Positions 26,977 to 35,015 of a stretch of 64,000 nucleotides of DNA are shown in pieces. The DNA comes from an uncultured Bacillota bacterium. Its GTDB lineage: Bacteria; Bacillota; Dethiobacteria; DTU022; UBA8154. Made by a program: the position numbers and the translations under genes. The notes under the pieces are model-generated. The model saw nothing but the letters and a program-made list of their open reading frames with translations. It did not search any database and was not told the DNA's origin. Location: contig CALJJZ010000035.1 in the NCBI GenBank assembly GCA_937973635.1, positions 107,513-171,512 of the forward strand. Direction: 5' to 3'. Each line of letters opens with the position of its first letter. The first letter of the stretch is position 1.

Positions 26977-27387
26977 TCAGTCCATCGCCACCATGGCCAG
27001 ACAGGCATGGGGGCAGAAAGGCACGCAACGCCCGCAATGCAGGCAAACAACCGGCTCAAGGGTTTCCCGGTCCTGACGTATGGCCTTTACAGGGCAGGCC
27101 CCGACACAGGCGGCGCAGCGCAGGCAGAGCTCCCGCTGGTAACGCACGCCCCTACCGCCCGGCCTTTCTGTCAGTGCCCCGGTAGGGCAGACGGCCACAC
27201 AGGGAGGCCGGGGGCAGGCCAGGCAGTAGCTTGCCTCAAAGCCGGCTGTCAGCCCCCCCACGGAACGCACGTATATACCGGAACGGGACCAGGAGAGGGA
27301 ACCATGGACCAGGCGTGCGCAGGCCATCATACACGCATAACAACCGATACAGCGTTCCATCGCCACAGCTCTAAGCACTTTAGCCAA
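26977..27387 (-). CDS. 4Fe-4S dicluster ferredoxin (HycB/AOR electron-transfer subunit type)
   Basis: A 136-residue iron-sulfur protein with four Cys clusters: CIGCYACMMAC near residue 13, CLACPRPPCVAVC near 56, CLRCAACVGAC near 86 and CLHCGRCVPFC near 113, each followed by the usual CP or GAC partner. This is the HycB/PsrB-like arrangement for up to four 4Fe-4S centres. It precedes the AOR gene by 30 bases and probably takes its electrons. ATG at 27387 is used; the sequence before it has no stronger start. Confidence 0.93.
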   Translation of the reverse strand: MAKVLRAVAMERCIGCYACMMACARLVHGSLSWSRSGIYVRSVGGLTAGFEASYCLACPRPPCVAVCPTGALTERPGGRGVRYQRELCLRCAACVGACPVKAIRQDRETLEPVVCLHCGRCVPFCPHACLAMVAMD

Positions 27388-27462
27388 AAAGATCAGCTCC
27401 CAGCATCAAAGCATAAGTCAACAAAAAACGTAAAGGGAACCCCTGCCAGCAACGGCAGGCCG

Positions 27463-29358
27463 TCAGTCGAAGAATTCCCGTTTTAAATAAACGACGGCCA
27501 GCGGGGGCAGCGTAAGCTGCAAACTGCAGGGCTGGTTATGCCACCACAGGGAACCGGCCGGCAGGGGACCGCTGTTTACGCAGCCCGAACCCCCGTATTC
27601 CAGGCGGTCGCTGTTGAAAACCTCCCGGTACAAACCGGGAAAAGGAACCCCAATACGGTAGTCTTCCCGCACAACCGGGGTAAAATTGCAGACGGCCACG
27701 AGGAAAGCCCCATCACCGGCACGGCGCATAAAAGTAATCACGCTCTGGTTGTGGTCGTTAAGGTCAATCCATTGGAAACCCGGCGGCGCATGATCCTGCT
27801 CCCAGAGAGCTTTTTCCCGGCGGTAAAACCAGTTCAGCTCCCGTACATACCGCTGCATCTTCCCGTGCAGCTCGTAGGAGAGGAGATGCCAGTCCAGGCT
27901 CATGCTTTCGTCCCATTCCTTAAACTGGCCCCACTCACCCCCCATAAAGAGCAGCTTTTTCCCCGGGTGCGCCGCCATATAGCCGTAAAGCAGGCGCAGG
28001 TTGGCAAACTTCTGCCAGTAGTCCCCCGGCATTTTCTCCAGCAAAGACCCTTTGCTGTGCACCACCTCGTCGTGGGAAAGGGGCAGGATATAGTTTTCCG
28101 TATAGGCATACCAGAGGGAAAAAGTCAGCTGGTGGTGCCGGTACTTGCGGTAAAGGGGATCAGTCCGCATATAGGCAAGGATATCGTTCATCCAGCCCAT
28201 ATTCCACTTGTAGTTAAAACCCAGGCCCCCACAGTATACGGGAGCGCTTACCAGGGGCCACTGGGTAGAATCTTCGGCAATCATCAGCACCCCGGGGTAA
28301 TAGTGGAAAACCTGTTTGTTGAGGCGCTGCAGAAAAGAGACGGCCTCGAGGTTTTCCTTCCCGCCGTAGCAGTTGGGCGTCCATTGTCCTTCCCGGCGCC
28401 CGTAATCCAGATAAAGGATGCTGGCCACGGCATCAACGCGCAGACCGTCGATATGATAATAATCAAACCAGAAAAGGGCGTTGGAGATAAGGAAACTTAT
28501 GACTTCCGGACGCCCCAGGTCAAAATAAAGGGTGTCCCAGTCCGGGCTCTCCCGCCGCTGGGGATCACTGTATTCGTAAAGGGGCGTGCCGTCAAAATTG
28601 GCCAGGCCATAGGCATTTTTGCAGAAATGTCCCGGTACCCAATCCAGGATCACGCCAAGGCCCCTGCGGTGGCAGCAATCGACAAAGTACATAAAGTCCT
28701 GGGGTGTGCCATAGCGGCTGGTCACGGCATAATAGCCCGTAGCCTGGTAACCCCAGGAAGCATCAAGGGGATGCTCCGCCAAGGGTAAGAGCTCCAGGTG
28801 AGTATAGCCCATCTCCACGGCGTAATCAACCAGGTCTGCGGCCAGTTCACGGTAAGATAGAAAAGCGCCGTCTTCACCGCGCTTCCAGGAACCGGCATGG
28901 ACTTCGTAGATGGCAAGGGGCCGCCCGTAGAGGGTATTTGCCTTACGCTGCTCCAGCCACTCCCCGTCCTGCCAGGGATAGCCCTCAAGGGAACAAAGGC
29001 GGGAAGCGTCCCCGGGGCGCCTGTCCGCTGTAAAGGCATAGGGGTCTGCTTTCAGCAAGAGCTCTCCTGCGGCGGTGAAGATCTCAAACTTGTAAAAATG
29101 CCCCTCCTCTGCGCCGGGCACAAAGGTCCACCACAGGCCTCCCTCGCTGATGCGCCGCAGGGGGTGGAGCGCGCCCTGCCAGCCGTTAAAATCGCCGCAG
29201 ACCCTTACCTGCGTGGCGTGGGGTGCCCAGGTACAAAAGGACGCCCCTTTTACCCCTTCATACTCAAGGAGGTGAGCGCCCAGCATGGCGTAACTGTGAT
29301 AGAGGCTGCCTTCATGAAAGAGGTATATCTGCTCCTTTGAGGGCACGCAGGGTGGCAA
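27463..29358 (-). CDS. glgB: 1,4-alpha-glucan branching enzyme GlgB (GH13)
   Basis: A 631-residue GH13_9 branching enzyme that introduces alpha-1,6 branches into glycogen. An N-terminal CBM48 (FCTWAPHATQVRVCGDFNGWQ) is followed by the catalytic barrel: EVHAGSW, YTHLELLPLAEHPLD, GVILDWVPGHF, DGLRVDAVAS (nucleophile Asp), MIAEDSTQWP (Glu) and LPLSHDEVVH, then a C-terminal beta domain. Length is near the usual 630-730. Start ATG 29358 follows AAAAGGAGG. This window also encodes a GH57 branching enzyme at 5537-7180, so the genome has two enzymes of unrelated fold for one reaction. Confidence 0.97.
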   Translation of the reverse strand: MPPCVPSKEQIYLFHEGSLYHSYAMLGAHLLEYEGVKGASFCTWAPHATQVRVCGDFNGWQGALHPLRRISEGGLWWTFVPGAEEGHFYKFEIFTAAGELLLKADPYAFTADRRPGDASRLCSLEGYPWQDGEWLEQRKANTLYGRPLAIYEVHAGSWKRGEDGAFLSYRELAADLVDYAVEMGYTHLELLPLAEHPLDASWGYQATGYYAVTSRYGTPQDFMYFVDCCHRRGLGVILDWVPGHFCKNAYGLANFDGTPLYEYSDPQRRESPDWDTLYFDLGRPEVISFLISNALFWFDYYHIDGLRVDAVASILYLDYGRREGQWTPNCYGGKENLEAVSFLQRLNKQVFHYYPGVLMIAEDSTQWPLVSAPVYCGGLGFNYKWNMGWMNDILAYMRTDPLYRKYRHHQLTFSLWYAYTENYILPLSHDEVVHSKGSLLEKMPGDYWQKFANLRLLYGYMAAHPGKKLLFMGGEWGQFKEWDESMSLDWHLLSYELHGKMQRYVRELNWFYRREKALWEQDHAPPGFQWIDLNDHNQSVITFMRRAGDGAFLVAVCNFTPVVREDYRIGVPFPGLYREVFNSDRLEYGGSGCVNSGPLPAGSLWWHNQPCSLQLTLPPLAVVYLKREFFD

Positions 29359-29475
29359 GGCTTGTCCTCCTTTTCCTTTTTTAGAAACTTGGCCTTCAGA
29401 AATTAGCGGTCTGGAGGCGCAATTATTATCTTCTCTAAACTATTATCCTTTTCCTGCCCCGGCTAACAAAATTGC

Positions 29476-30606
29476 TCAGGAGTCGATTACGGTCTGGCTG
29501 AGCCGGGTATGGGGAGGCAGGGTGAGGCGGGGCCAGATCTTGACCTCCTCCAGGAGGCAGTGTTCAGCAAGGCAGCACTCCCCTCCCAGCACCACCATCT
29601 CTCCCAGGCGGCTGTATGCCCCAATCAGGTTGTTTGCTCCAAGCAAAGCACCCTCCAGCACCGCCCCGGCACCCAGGCGATTGCCCGGGCCCAAAATACT
29701 GCGGCCTACGCTGGAGCCCCGGCTTAAGTACGAACCTGCCCCAATTACCGCCGCAGGACCGGCCACTGCCCCTTCTTCCAGGCAGGCCCCGGCCCCCAGG
29801 AAAAGGGGGGGGAGAAGCTGCACCCCCCCAGCAATATTTACGTGCTGCTCCATCCAGATGCCGGGGCTTACTTCTTCCCCGGGGACGGTAATCCCCCCTT
29901 CTCCAGCAAAAGCCAGGTTATGGGCCTGCCGGTATGCCGCAAACGTCCCCAGGTCACTCCAGAAGCCCTCGACCACATACCCGTACAGGGGCATCTTCCG
30001 TGCCAGCAGCAGAGGGAATAAATCCCTGCTAAAATCAAAAAAAGTTCCGGGGGGAACCAGCTCAAGCACTTCCGGTTCCAGGAAATAGGTGCCGGTATTA
30101 ACCAGGTTGCTGAAAATTTCATGGGGAACTGCGGGCTTTTCCATATAACGAGTTATACGCCCCTCCCGGTCCAGCGCCGCAATGCCAAAGCCCCGGGGGT
30201 CATGATGCCGGAGCAAAAGCAGCGTAGCCAGGGCGCCCTTTTGCCGGTGGAATTCAAAGGCAGGGATAAGCTCAAAGCCAAAGAGCACATCACCGCTGAG
30301 AACGAGCAGCGTCTCCGAGGCACCCGGCGCGGCATGGCGAACGCTGCCAGCCGTGCCCAGCGGCTGCGGCTCTACGGCATAAGTAAGCTGCAGCCCCAGG
30401 GCAGCGCCGTCGCCGAGATACTGCTCAATGCTCTCCGGGCAGTAGTGGAGCGTCAACACCGCCCGGCTTACGCCGCTCAACTGCAGTTTTTGGAGGATAT
30501 AGGAAATTAGGGGACGGTCAAAAAGGGGGAGCATGGGTTTAGGCAGCAGGCAGGTAAGGGGATGCAGGCGCGTGCCCAGCCCTCCGGCCATCACCACAGC
30601 GTTCAT
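29476..30606 (-). CDS. Sugar-phosphate nucleotidyltransferase (NDP-sugar synthase)
   Basis: A 376-residue protein with an N-terminal NTP-transferase domain (MAGGLGTRLHPLTCLLPKPMLP at residues 6-27, TAGSVRHA, LSGDVLFGF with metal Asp, YMEKP, FWSDLGTF) and a C-terminal left-handed beta-helix of hexapeptide repeats (GAGACLEEGAVAGPAAVIGAGSY region). It is of the mannose-1-phosphate guanylyltransferase/glucose-1-phosphate thymidylyltransferase-like group; substrate not certain. First gene of the leftward glycogen cluster, with a plausible promoter just upstream (30629-30657). ATG at 30606 follows AAAGGGAGGG. Confidence 0.88.
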   Translation of the reverse strand: MNAVVMAGGLGTRLHPLTCLLPKPMLPLFDRPLISYILQKLQLSGVSRAVLTLHYCPESIEQYLGDGAALGLQLTYAVEPQPLGTAGSVRHAAPGASETLLVLSGDVLFGFELIPAFEFHRQKGALATLLLLRHHDPRGFGIAALDREGRITRYMEKPAVPHEIFSNLVNTGTYFLEPEVLELVPPGTFFDFSRDLFPLLLARKMPLYGYVVEGFWSDLGTFAAYRQAHNLAFAGEGGITVPGEEVSPGIWMEQHVNIAGGVQLLPPLFLGAGACLEEGAVAGPAAVIGAGSYLSRGSSVGRSILGPGNRLGAGAVLEGALLGANNLIGAYSRLGEMVVLGGECCLAEHCLLEEVKIWPRLTLPPHTRLSQTVIDS

Positions 30607-30628
30607 CTTGATCCCTCCCTTTGAGTTT

Positions 30629-30657
30629 ATTATAATCGTTCAGCCATCTTCCGGCAA
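30629..30657 (-). promoter_or_regulatory. Sigma-A-type promoter for the glycogen cluster
   Basis: Leftward TTGCCG, 17 bases, TATAAT, ending 23 bases before the start of the first cluster gene at 30606. The -10 is perfect and the -35 matches four of six. It is back to back with the rightward promoter at 30719-30747. Confidence 0.65.
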
Positions 30658-30718
30658 TCTCCGCAAAAATTTCTTTAAAAATTTTTTTATAATTTTAAAA
30701 AATTTTTGCAATTTGCCC

Positions 30719-30747
30719 TTGACAAAAGTTTCGCACCATGAGATAAT
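30719..30747 (+). promoter_or_regulatory. Consensus sigma-A promoter of structured RNA 1
   Basis: TTGACA, exactly 17 bases, GATAAT. Transcription should start near G30754, which is the first base of the closing stem of the RNA. No open reading frame with a ribosome site follows, so the product is an RNA. Confidence 0.85.
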
Positions 30748-30753
30748 CATCAT

Positions 30754-31249
30754 GCAGGTTCCGAGAGGCAGCAAAAAAACCTGCCGGCTCAACAAGAGCA
30801 GGGCCACGATCCCGAAAAAGAGCGGCAAGCGTTGGAGCGTGTCGACTCAGGGAGTGGTGTCACTATAAAGGAGAGCCGGACGTAACGGGAAAGGCAGTGC
30901 CGTAAAAGCCAAGGAGGTCCCGAGGTAATCCAGACCTCAGGGGCCGGCCAGGCGGTGCCGGACCGGGGCAGCTTCTCCCCATGAAAAAGGAGCCTTCTCC
31001 GGTGAGCGCGGGAAAGCCCGTGCAAAGAGGCCGTGTGGCCTAACGAGCCACAGGCTGGAGAAGCCCTGGGAGAAGGAAAGGGTTTTGGAGATGTCTGTTG
31101 GAGCCTGCTTGCATTGTACAAAAAAAGACGCCTCAAGCTCCCTGAGAATCATGGGCAGCACAAACTCCGGTGTCTTAAAGCAAAGCATTTTAAATTTTTA
31201 AAGCCTTTTTTAAAACTGCTCCCCCGCCTCCGGGCCCGGGGTTTTTTTT
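30754..31249 (+). ncRNA. Structured non-coding RNA 1 (paralogue of RNA 2 at 35016)
   Basis: The RNA starts directly after a consensus promoter. Its first nine bases GCAGGTTCC pair with GGAGCCTGC at 31100-31108, enclosing about 355 bases packed with hairpins: GGCAG/CTGCC at 30766-30785, GAGGTC/GACCTC near 30910-30935, GCGCGGG/CCCGTGC near 31003-31022, and TGTGGC/GCCACA near 31035-31052, with purine-rich joining segments. The 5' CAGGTTCCGAGAGG and 3' GTCTGTTGGARCCTG elements recur in RNA 2, while the interiors differ. Transcription probably runs on to the terminator at 31221-31249. No long reading frame with a ribosome site is present. It matches no RNA I can name: RNase P, tmRNA, SRP and common riboswitch motifs are absent. 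Confidence 0.75.
31221..31249 (+). terminator. Intrinsic terminator downstream of structured RNA 1
   Basis: CCCCG and CGGGG arms with a CCTCCGGGCC loop, followed by eight T on the plus strand. It would end the RNA 1 transcript about 140 bases past the closing stem, just before the convergent TRAP remnant. Confidence 0.75.
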
Positions 31250-31252
31250 ATA

Positions 31253-31522
31253 CTAAAACCCCCCGTTATCTGACCATTTACCCCGGGCTATTTCATCAAC
31301 CCGGGCAAGAAAGTAGCGATCTGGGGGAAGAGGATATTGATAAACATCGCCAGGATCAAGGCCAGCCAGTACGGGGTGACCCCTTTGAACACCGTCTCCA
31401 CCCGGCGCATAGGTCTGGGCTGGGGCCGGCGCTGCAGGGGCCGGCACTTTGGGCTGGCAGCCTGCCAGGACAAAAGAACCCAATAAGATGAACACAAGCA
31501 AGCAGCTAAAAAGTTTTTTCAT
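31253..31522 (-). pseudogene. Collapsed TRAP transporter locus: DctP lipoprotein start joined out of frame to the DctM C-terminus
   Basis: From ATG at 31522 the frame begins as a lipoprotein signal (MKKLFSCLLVFILLG then lipobox LAGC) followed by a Pro/Ala linker, as in DctP solute receptors of clostridial TRAP transporters. Near 31405 the homology moves to another frame, where ETVFKGVTPYWLALIL, FINILFPQIATFLPG and a stop at 31288 match the extreme C-terminus of the large permease DctM. So about 39 codons of dctP are joined to about 38 codons of dctM, and the rest of dctP, dctQ and dctM is gone. The lipoprotein frame itself stays open to 31253, giving an 89-residue chimeric frame. A consensus sigma-54 promoter is still present upstream (31671-31686), and the likely activator gene is intact and divergent. 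Confidence 0.75.
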
Positions 31523-31670
31523 TTTCTTGTAGTAAGCCTCCCTTTTTATTCTGTGCGTGCTGTCAATCTGTGAAACATTTTTTTACCATGAACCCCTCTT
31601 TTAGAGAGTTCTTCCCCGGCGGCAGGCAGCACCCCCTCTAAGAAAGAGATTTTCTTTCCAGCACTATATT

Positions 31671-31686
31671 TGCAATTTCCGTGCCA
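31671..31686 (-). promoter_or_regulatory. Sigma-54 (-24/-12) promoter of the TRAP remnant
   Basis: Read leftward: TGGCACGGAAATTGCA, a perfect match to the TGGCACGNNNNTTGCW consensus. Transcription would start near 31660 and run into the DctP/DctM remnant starting at 31522. The adjacent divergent gene encodes a sigma-54 activator. No confident activator-binding repeat was found between the two; 31690-31909 is otherwise unassigned. Confidence 0.88.
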
Positions 31687-31909
31687 TTACCGCAATTTAA
31701 TAGAGGGAGGGAATTACCTGTCCCGGGCTGTCTAAAAGAGAGACATGGCCCTTCACAGAAACGCCGTTATCAGTTAGAATAAGGAGAAAAGCCCGGGGCA
31801 AAAGACGCATTATCTCTTCACTCCGGCATGATCTTAGGAAAGAAAAGGGTTGTCTTTGCCAAATTTGTTGTGGTAAAATGACTAATTTTAAATAAAGGGG
31901 TCGGGTCTT

Positions 31910-33286
31910 TTGCAGCTTCAGGAGAGCAAATACTGGCAGAGCATCAGACAACACCTGGATATAATTTTGGATATGTTTAACGATCCGATTATTATCATCG
32001 ACCGGGAAGGGACCATCATTTATATAAATGAAGGATATGAGCTGCAGCTGGGCGTTAAGCGGGAAAAGGTGCTGGGACGCAATGTCAAAGACAAATATCC
32101 CCGGGACAAGCTTCTGGAAACGTTGCGCACGGGTGAACTGGTAAAAAACCTGGAACACTTTAACGAAACGCTGGGCTATAATATCGTCGCCAGCTTTGTA
32201 CCCATTAAAGACGAAACAGGAGATATTATTGCCGTTGCCGGCATCGGCAATATCTCTCCCGTTTATAAGCTGAATTTAAGGCTCAGCCCCATCCATTCTT
32301 TTAAGGAAACAAAGTCCACCGACAGCCTGACCAGGAAAGATATTCCTCCCAGCTTCGACAGCATTATCGGCGAAGCGCCCAAGCTGCTCAAGTGCCTGAA
32401 ATTATCGGCCCAGGTGGCCAAAGCAGAAGCGACGGTCATGCTCCGGGGAGAAACGGGCGTGGGCAAAGAGCTCTTTGCCCGGGCCATCCATGATTACAGC
32501 GACCGCTGTAAAAACCCCTTTATCGCTGTAAATTGCGCAGCTATCCCCGAAAATTTAATCGAATCCGAGCTCTTCGGTTATACTGCCGGGTCTTTTACAG
32601 GCGCCCGCACTTCCGGGAAAATGGGGAAAATAGAAATGGCCCATAAAGGCACATTGTTCCTGGATGAAATAGGGGATCTTTCTCCCAGCACGCAGATAAA
32701 GCTGCTCCGTTTCACCCAGGAAAAATACGTGGAACGGATCGGCGGGGACAAACAGATACCCATCGACGTCAGGATCATCACGGCCACCAACAGGAACCTG
32801 GAGCAGATGGTGCAGCAGGGAGAATTCAGGTCCGATCTCTATTACAGGTTGAATGTCATCCCCATCCACGTCCCCCCTCTAAGGGAAAGGCCGGAAGATA
32901 TAGGGATACTGGCCCATTATTTTTTAAATTATTTTGCGCGGAAATATGGTAAAAAAGTCGGCTTTTCTATGAAAGCCATGGAATGCCTGCATGATTACCA
33001 CTGGCCCGGCAATATCAGGCAACTAAAAAACGTCGTGGAACATGCAGTACTCATCTGCACAGGCGACACCATCCACGAAAGCCATTTCAACCTGGAGCAG
33101 AATACAAATGTACATGAACTGCCCTTTTTGGATTTAAATCGGGCAGTGGAATACACGGAAAAAGCAACCATCGAAAAAGCCCTAGAAAAAGCCTATTATA
33201 ACAAGAGCAAAGCCATTAAATACCTGGGAATCAGCCGCGGCGCTTTCTATGCCAAATTAAAAAAGTATAAGCTGACCGTCCCTTGA
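31910..33286 (+). CDS. Sigma-54-dependent transcriptional activator (PAS - AAA+ - Fis HTH)
   Basis: A 458-residue enhancer-binding protein. An N-terminal PAS domain (residues about 15-125; DPIIIIDREGTIIYINEGYE) probably senses a ligand. The AAA+ domain has Walker A GETGVGKELFARAIH, the sigma-54 contact loop as GSFTGA (a Ser variant of GAFTGA), Walker B GTLFLDEIGDL and FRSDLYYRLNVIPIHVPPLRER. A Fis-type helix-turn-helix ends the protein (KSKAIKYLGISRGAFYAKL). Start is TTG at 31910 after AAAGGGG. It is divergent from a sigma-54 promoter and the remnant of a TRAP transporter, so it was probably the activator of a dicarboxylate or keto-acid uptake operon; other targets may remain. Confidence 0.93.
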   Translation: MQLQESKYWQSIRQHLDIILDMFNDPIIIIDREGTIIYINEGYELQLGVKREKVLGRNVKDKYPRDKLLETLRTGELVKNLEHFNETLGYNIVASFVPIKDETGDIIAVAGIGNISPVYKLNLRLSPIHSFKETKSTDSLTRKDIPPSFDSIIGEAPKLLKCLKLSAQVAKAEATVMLRGETGVGKELFARAIHDYSDRCKNPFIAVNCAAIPENLIESELFGYTAGSFTGARTSGKMGKIEMAHKGTLFLDEIGDLSPSTQIKLLRFTQEKYVERIGGDKQIPIDVRIITATNRNLEQMVQQGEFRSDLYYRLNVIPIHVPPLRERPEDIGILAHYFLNYFARKYGKKVGFSMKAMECLHDYHWPGNIRQLKNVVEHAVLICTGDTIHESHFNLEQNTNVHELPFLDLNRAVEYTEKATIEKALEKAYYNKSKAIKYLGISRGAFYAKLKKYKLTVP

Positions 33287-33309
33287 AGATGCCAGGAGAT
33301 GCCAGGTGA

Positions 33310-33852
33310 TCACGGCATCTCCTTCAAGGCCGCCACCACTTCCAGGTTGCGGTAACGTTCCTGGTGGTCCAGCCCGTACCCTACCACGTAGAAGTCTGGC
33401 AAGCTGAAGCCGCAGTAATCCAGAGGGATATTGACGATACGCCTGGCCGGCATGTCCAGAAAAGCGCAGACGCGCAGGCTGGCAGGGTTGCGCGTCCGCA
33501 AGTTCTGCATAAGATAGTTCAGGGTCAGGCCCGTATCCACAATATCTTCAAGGAGCAGGACATGCCTTTGCACAATACTGCTTTCTAGGTCCTTAGTAAT
33601 GCGCACGATGCCCCGGGAAGAAGCAGCTCCGGCATAGCTGGAGATGCCAATAAAATCAAGGACAAAGGGTATTTCAAGACAGCGGCTCAAGTCCACGGCA
33701 AAATAAACGCTGCCGCGCAGCACCGCTACCAGGACAAGATCCCCCTTACCGCTGTAATCGGCTGAGATCTTTTCGCCCAGCTCTTTGACCCTAGCTTTAA
33801 TCTGTTCCCTCGTCAATAAGATCTCCAAATGGTGGCCTGCCTCCTGTCCCAT
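33310..33852 (-). CDS. hpt: Hypoxanthine phosphoribosyltransferase
   Basis: A 180-residue purine-salvage enzyme making IMP/GMP from hypoxanthine or guanine and PRPP. The PRPP-binding motif VLLLEDIVDTGLTL (about residues 97-110), LVAVLRGSVYFAVDLSR and the C-terminal LPDFYVVGYGLDHQERYRNL are clear. Two starts are possible: ATG at 33852, or TTG at 33828 which follows an AGGAGG and matches where homologues usually begin (EILLTREQI). The upstream gene, a cytidylate-kinase-like protein, ends nine bases before, so both are likely co-transcribed. Confidence 0.95.
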   Translation of the reverse strand: MGQEAGHHLEILLTREQIKARVKELGEKISADYSGKGDLVLVAVLRGSVYFAVDLSRCLEIPFVLDFIGISSYAGAASSRGIVRITKDLESSIVQRHVLLLEDIVDTGLTLNYLMQNLRTRNPASLRVCAFLDMPARRIVNIPLDYCGFSLPDFYVVGYGLDHQERYRNLEVVAALKEMP

Positions 33853-33861
33853 TTTTTGGCT

Positions 33862-34869
33862 TTATTCCCCTTTCTCTTCAATCCCGTATTTCTTGAGCAA
33901 ACCCCGGAAATCCCGCCCATAGATAATCTTAACCTGCACTTCCGGGTAGATCTCCTTGAGGCGGCGTATTTTTTTATTTTTTTTCCAGACCAGTTGTTGT
34001 TTCTGGGTAGTCAGCTCCAGGTACAGATCCTGCTCGGGCAAATAAAAATCGGGGGTAAAGGCCTCCGTTACCGTCCCTTCGCTGTCCCACTCCAGGGGAA
34101 ATGTTTTGGGCTCATACAGCCATTTGATGCGGTAAAAATCAAGCATACGGGCAAACTCGGCCTCGCTGGGGTGGGCAAAATCAGGAGCGGTGCCGGACTG
34201 GCGGTTCCCCTCGCCTCTAAGGTCGAGGGGAGTTTCAGCTTTTTCCTGCTCCCAAAAACGCTGCTCCAGTTCCTGCGCCGTGATTTCACCGGCCTCCTCT
34301 TTCAAACGGGCGGCGGTAACAATTAGGCCCGCTGCCTCCTCCGGGCCCGTTACGCCTGTATTGATGAGCAGATGGTAGAAGGTGGGGTCAAGCCAGTCAT
34401 AGCCAAAGACCTGGCGCAGGTATGCTTCCCGGTCCCGGTCCTGTTCCAGAATCAGGCGCGCTGCGGCGGCCTCGTCAAGGTTGTAGAGCCGGCAAACCCG
34501 TTCAATTCTGCTCTGCATAGAGGCAAAGATCTTCACGTGCAGCGCAGGGGGAAAGTCATGGAAGAGGAACTGGGCACCCCGCCCCACGATTACTAGATTT
34601 TCCCTGATAGCCAGATCATAAAAATATTCATGCAGCCCTTCCAGATAACGGCGGCGCCTGCTTTCGAGCTCCCATCCCGCTGCCTGGTCCGCCGGGCTGA
34701 TATTTTTTTCGTCAAAAAAAGAAAGCTCCGGTTCCAGGATGCCGATGGAACGCATCCTGTCGGCGATTTTTGCTTTGTTAATCAGCAGGTAGCCCGTCTT
34801 CTCGGCAACCAAGCGCGCCACAAGTTCTCCTGCGCTGCCGAAATGACGGGAAATGGTGATGACGGCCAT
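33862..34869 (-). CDS. Cytidylate-kinase-like protein fused to a C-terminal nuclease-like domain
   Basis: A 335-residue protein. Residues 1 to about 185 belong to the cytidylate kinase-like family: ITISRHFGSAGELVARLVAEK in place of a P-loop (no Lys), IVGRGAQFLF near 95, IERVCRLYNLDEAAAARLI and FYHLLINTG. The last roughly 110 residues are a separate domain with EAEFARMLDFY, TPDFYLPEQDLYLELTTQ and VQVKIIYGRDF, whose PDF...ELT pattern resembles the core of PD-(D/E)XK nucleases but with Thr-Thr in place of the usual ExK lysine. The kinase activity is unproven. It is immediately upstream of hpt, which hints at nucleotide metabolism. Confidence 0.8.
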   Translation of the reverse strand: MAVITISRHFGSAGELVARLVAEKTGYLLINKAKIADRMRSIGILEPELSFFDEKNISPADQAAGWELESRRRRYLEGLHEYFYDLAIRENLVIVGRGAQFLFHDFPPALHVKIFASMQSRIERVCRLYNLDEAAAARLILEQDRDREAYLRQVFGYDWLDPTFYHLLINTGVTGPEEAAGLIVTAARLKEEAGEITAQELEQRFWEQEKAETPLDLRGEGNRQSGTAPDFAHPSEAEFARMLDFYRIKWLYEPKTFPLEWDSEGTVTEAFTPDFYLPEQDLYLELTTQKQQLVWKKNKKIRRLKEIYPEVQVKIIYGRDFRGLLKKYGIEEKGE

Positions 34870-34979
34870 CCTCAGCCTCCAGACTTTCCTCTTCTATTCC
34901 AGGAAATTATATCATAAAAGAGGCAAAAGATTATTAGATTATGATTAAATAAATTTTAAAAAATTTTTTAAAAATATTG

Positions 34980-35008
34980 TTGACAAACGAAGACTTTGCT
35001 TATATAAT
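34980..35008 (+). promoter_or_regulatory. Consensus sigma-A promoter of structured RNA 2
   Basis: TTGACA, exactly 17 bases, TATAAT: a perfect consensus. The start should be near G35016, the first base of the RNA's closing stem. It is divergent from the kinase-like gene at 34869. Confidence 0.9.
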
Positions 35009-35015
35009 AAGGATA

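Noticed and set aside
27538-28788. Rightward 416-codon frame over glgB
   Set aside because: Mirror frame of a well-supported GH13 gene; no ribosome site and no motif.
31697-32158. Leftward 153-codon frame across the start of the sigma-54 activator
   Set aside because: Antisense to the PAS domain and upstream region, no family resemblance; the sigma-54 promoter lies just past its end and serves the TRAP remnant.
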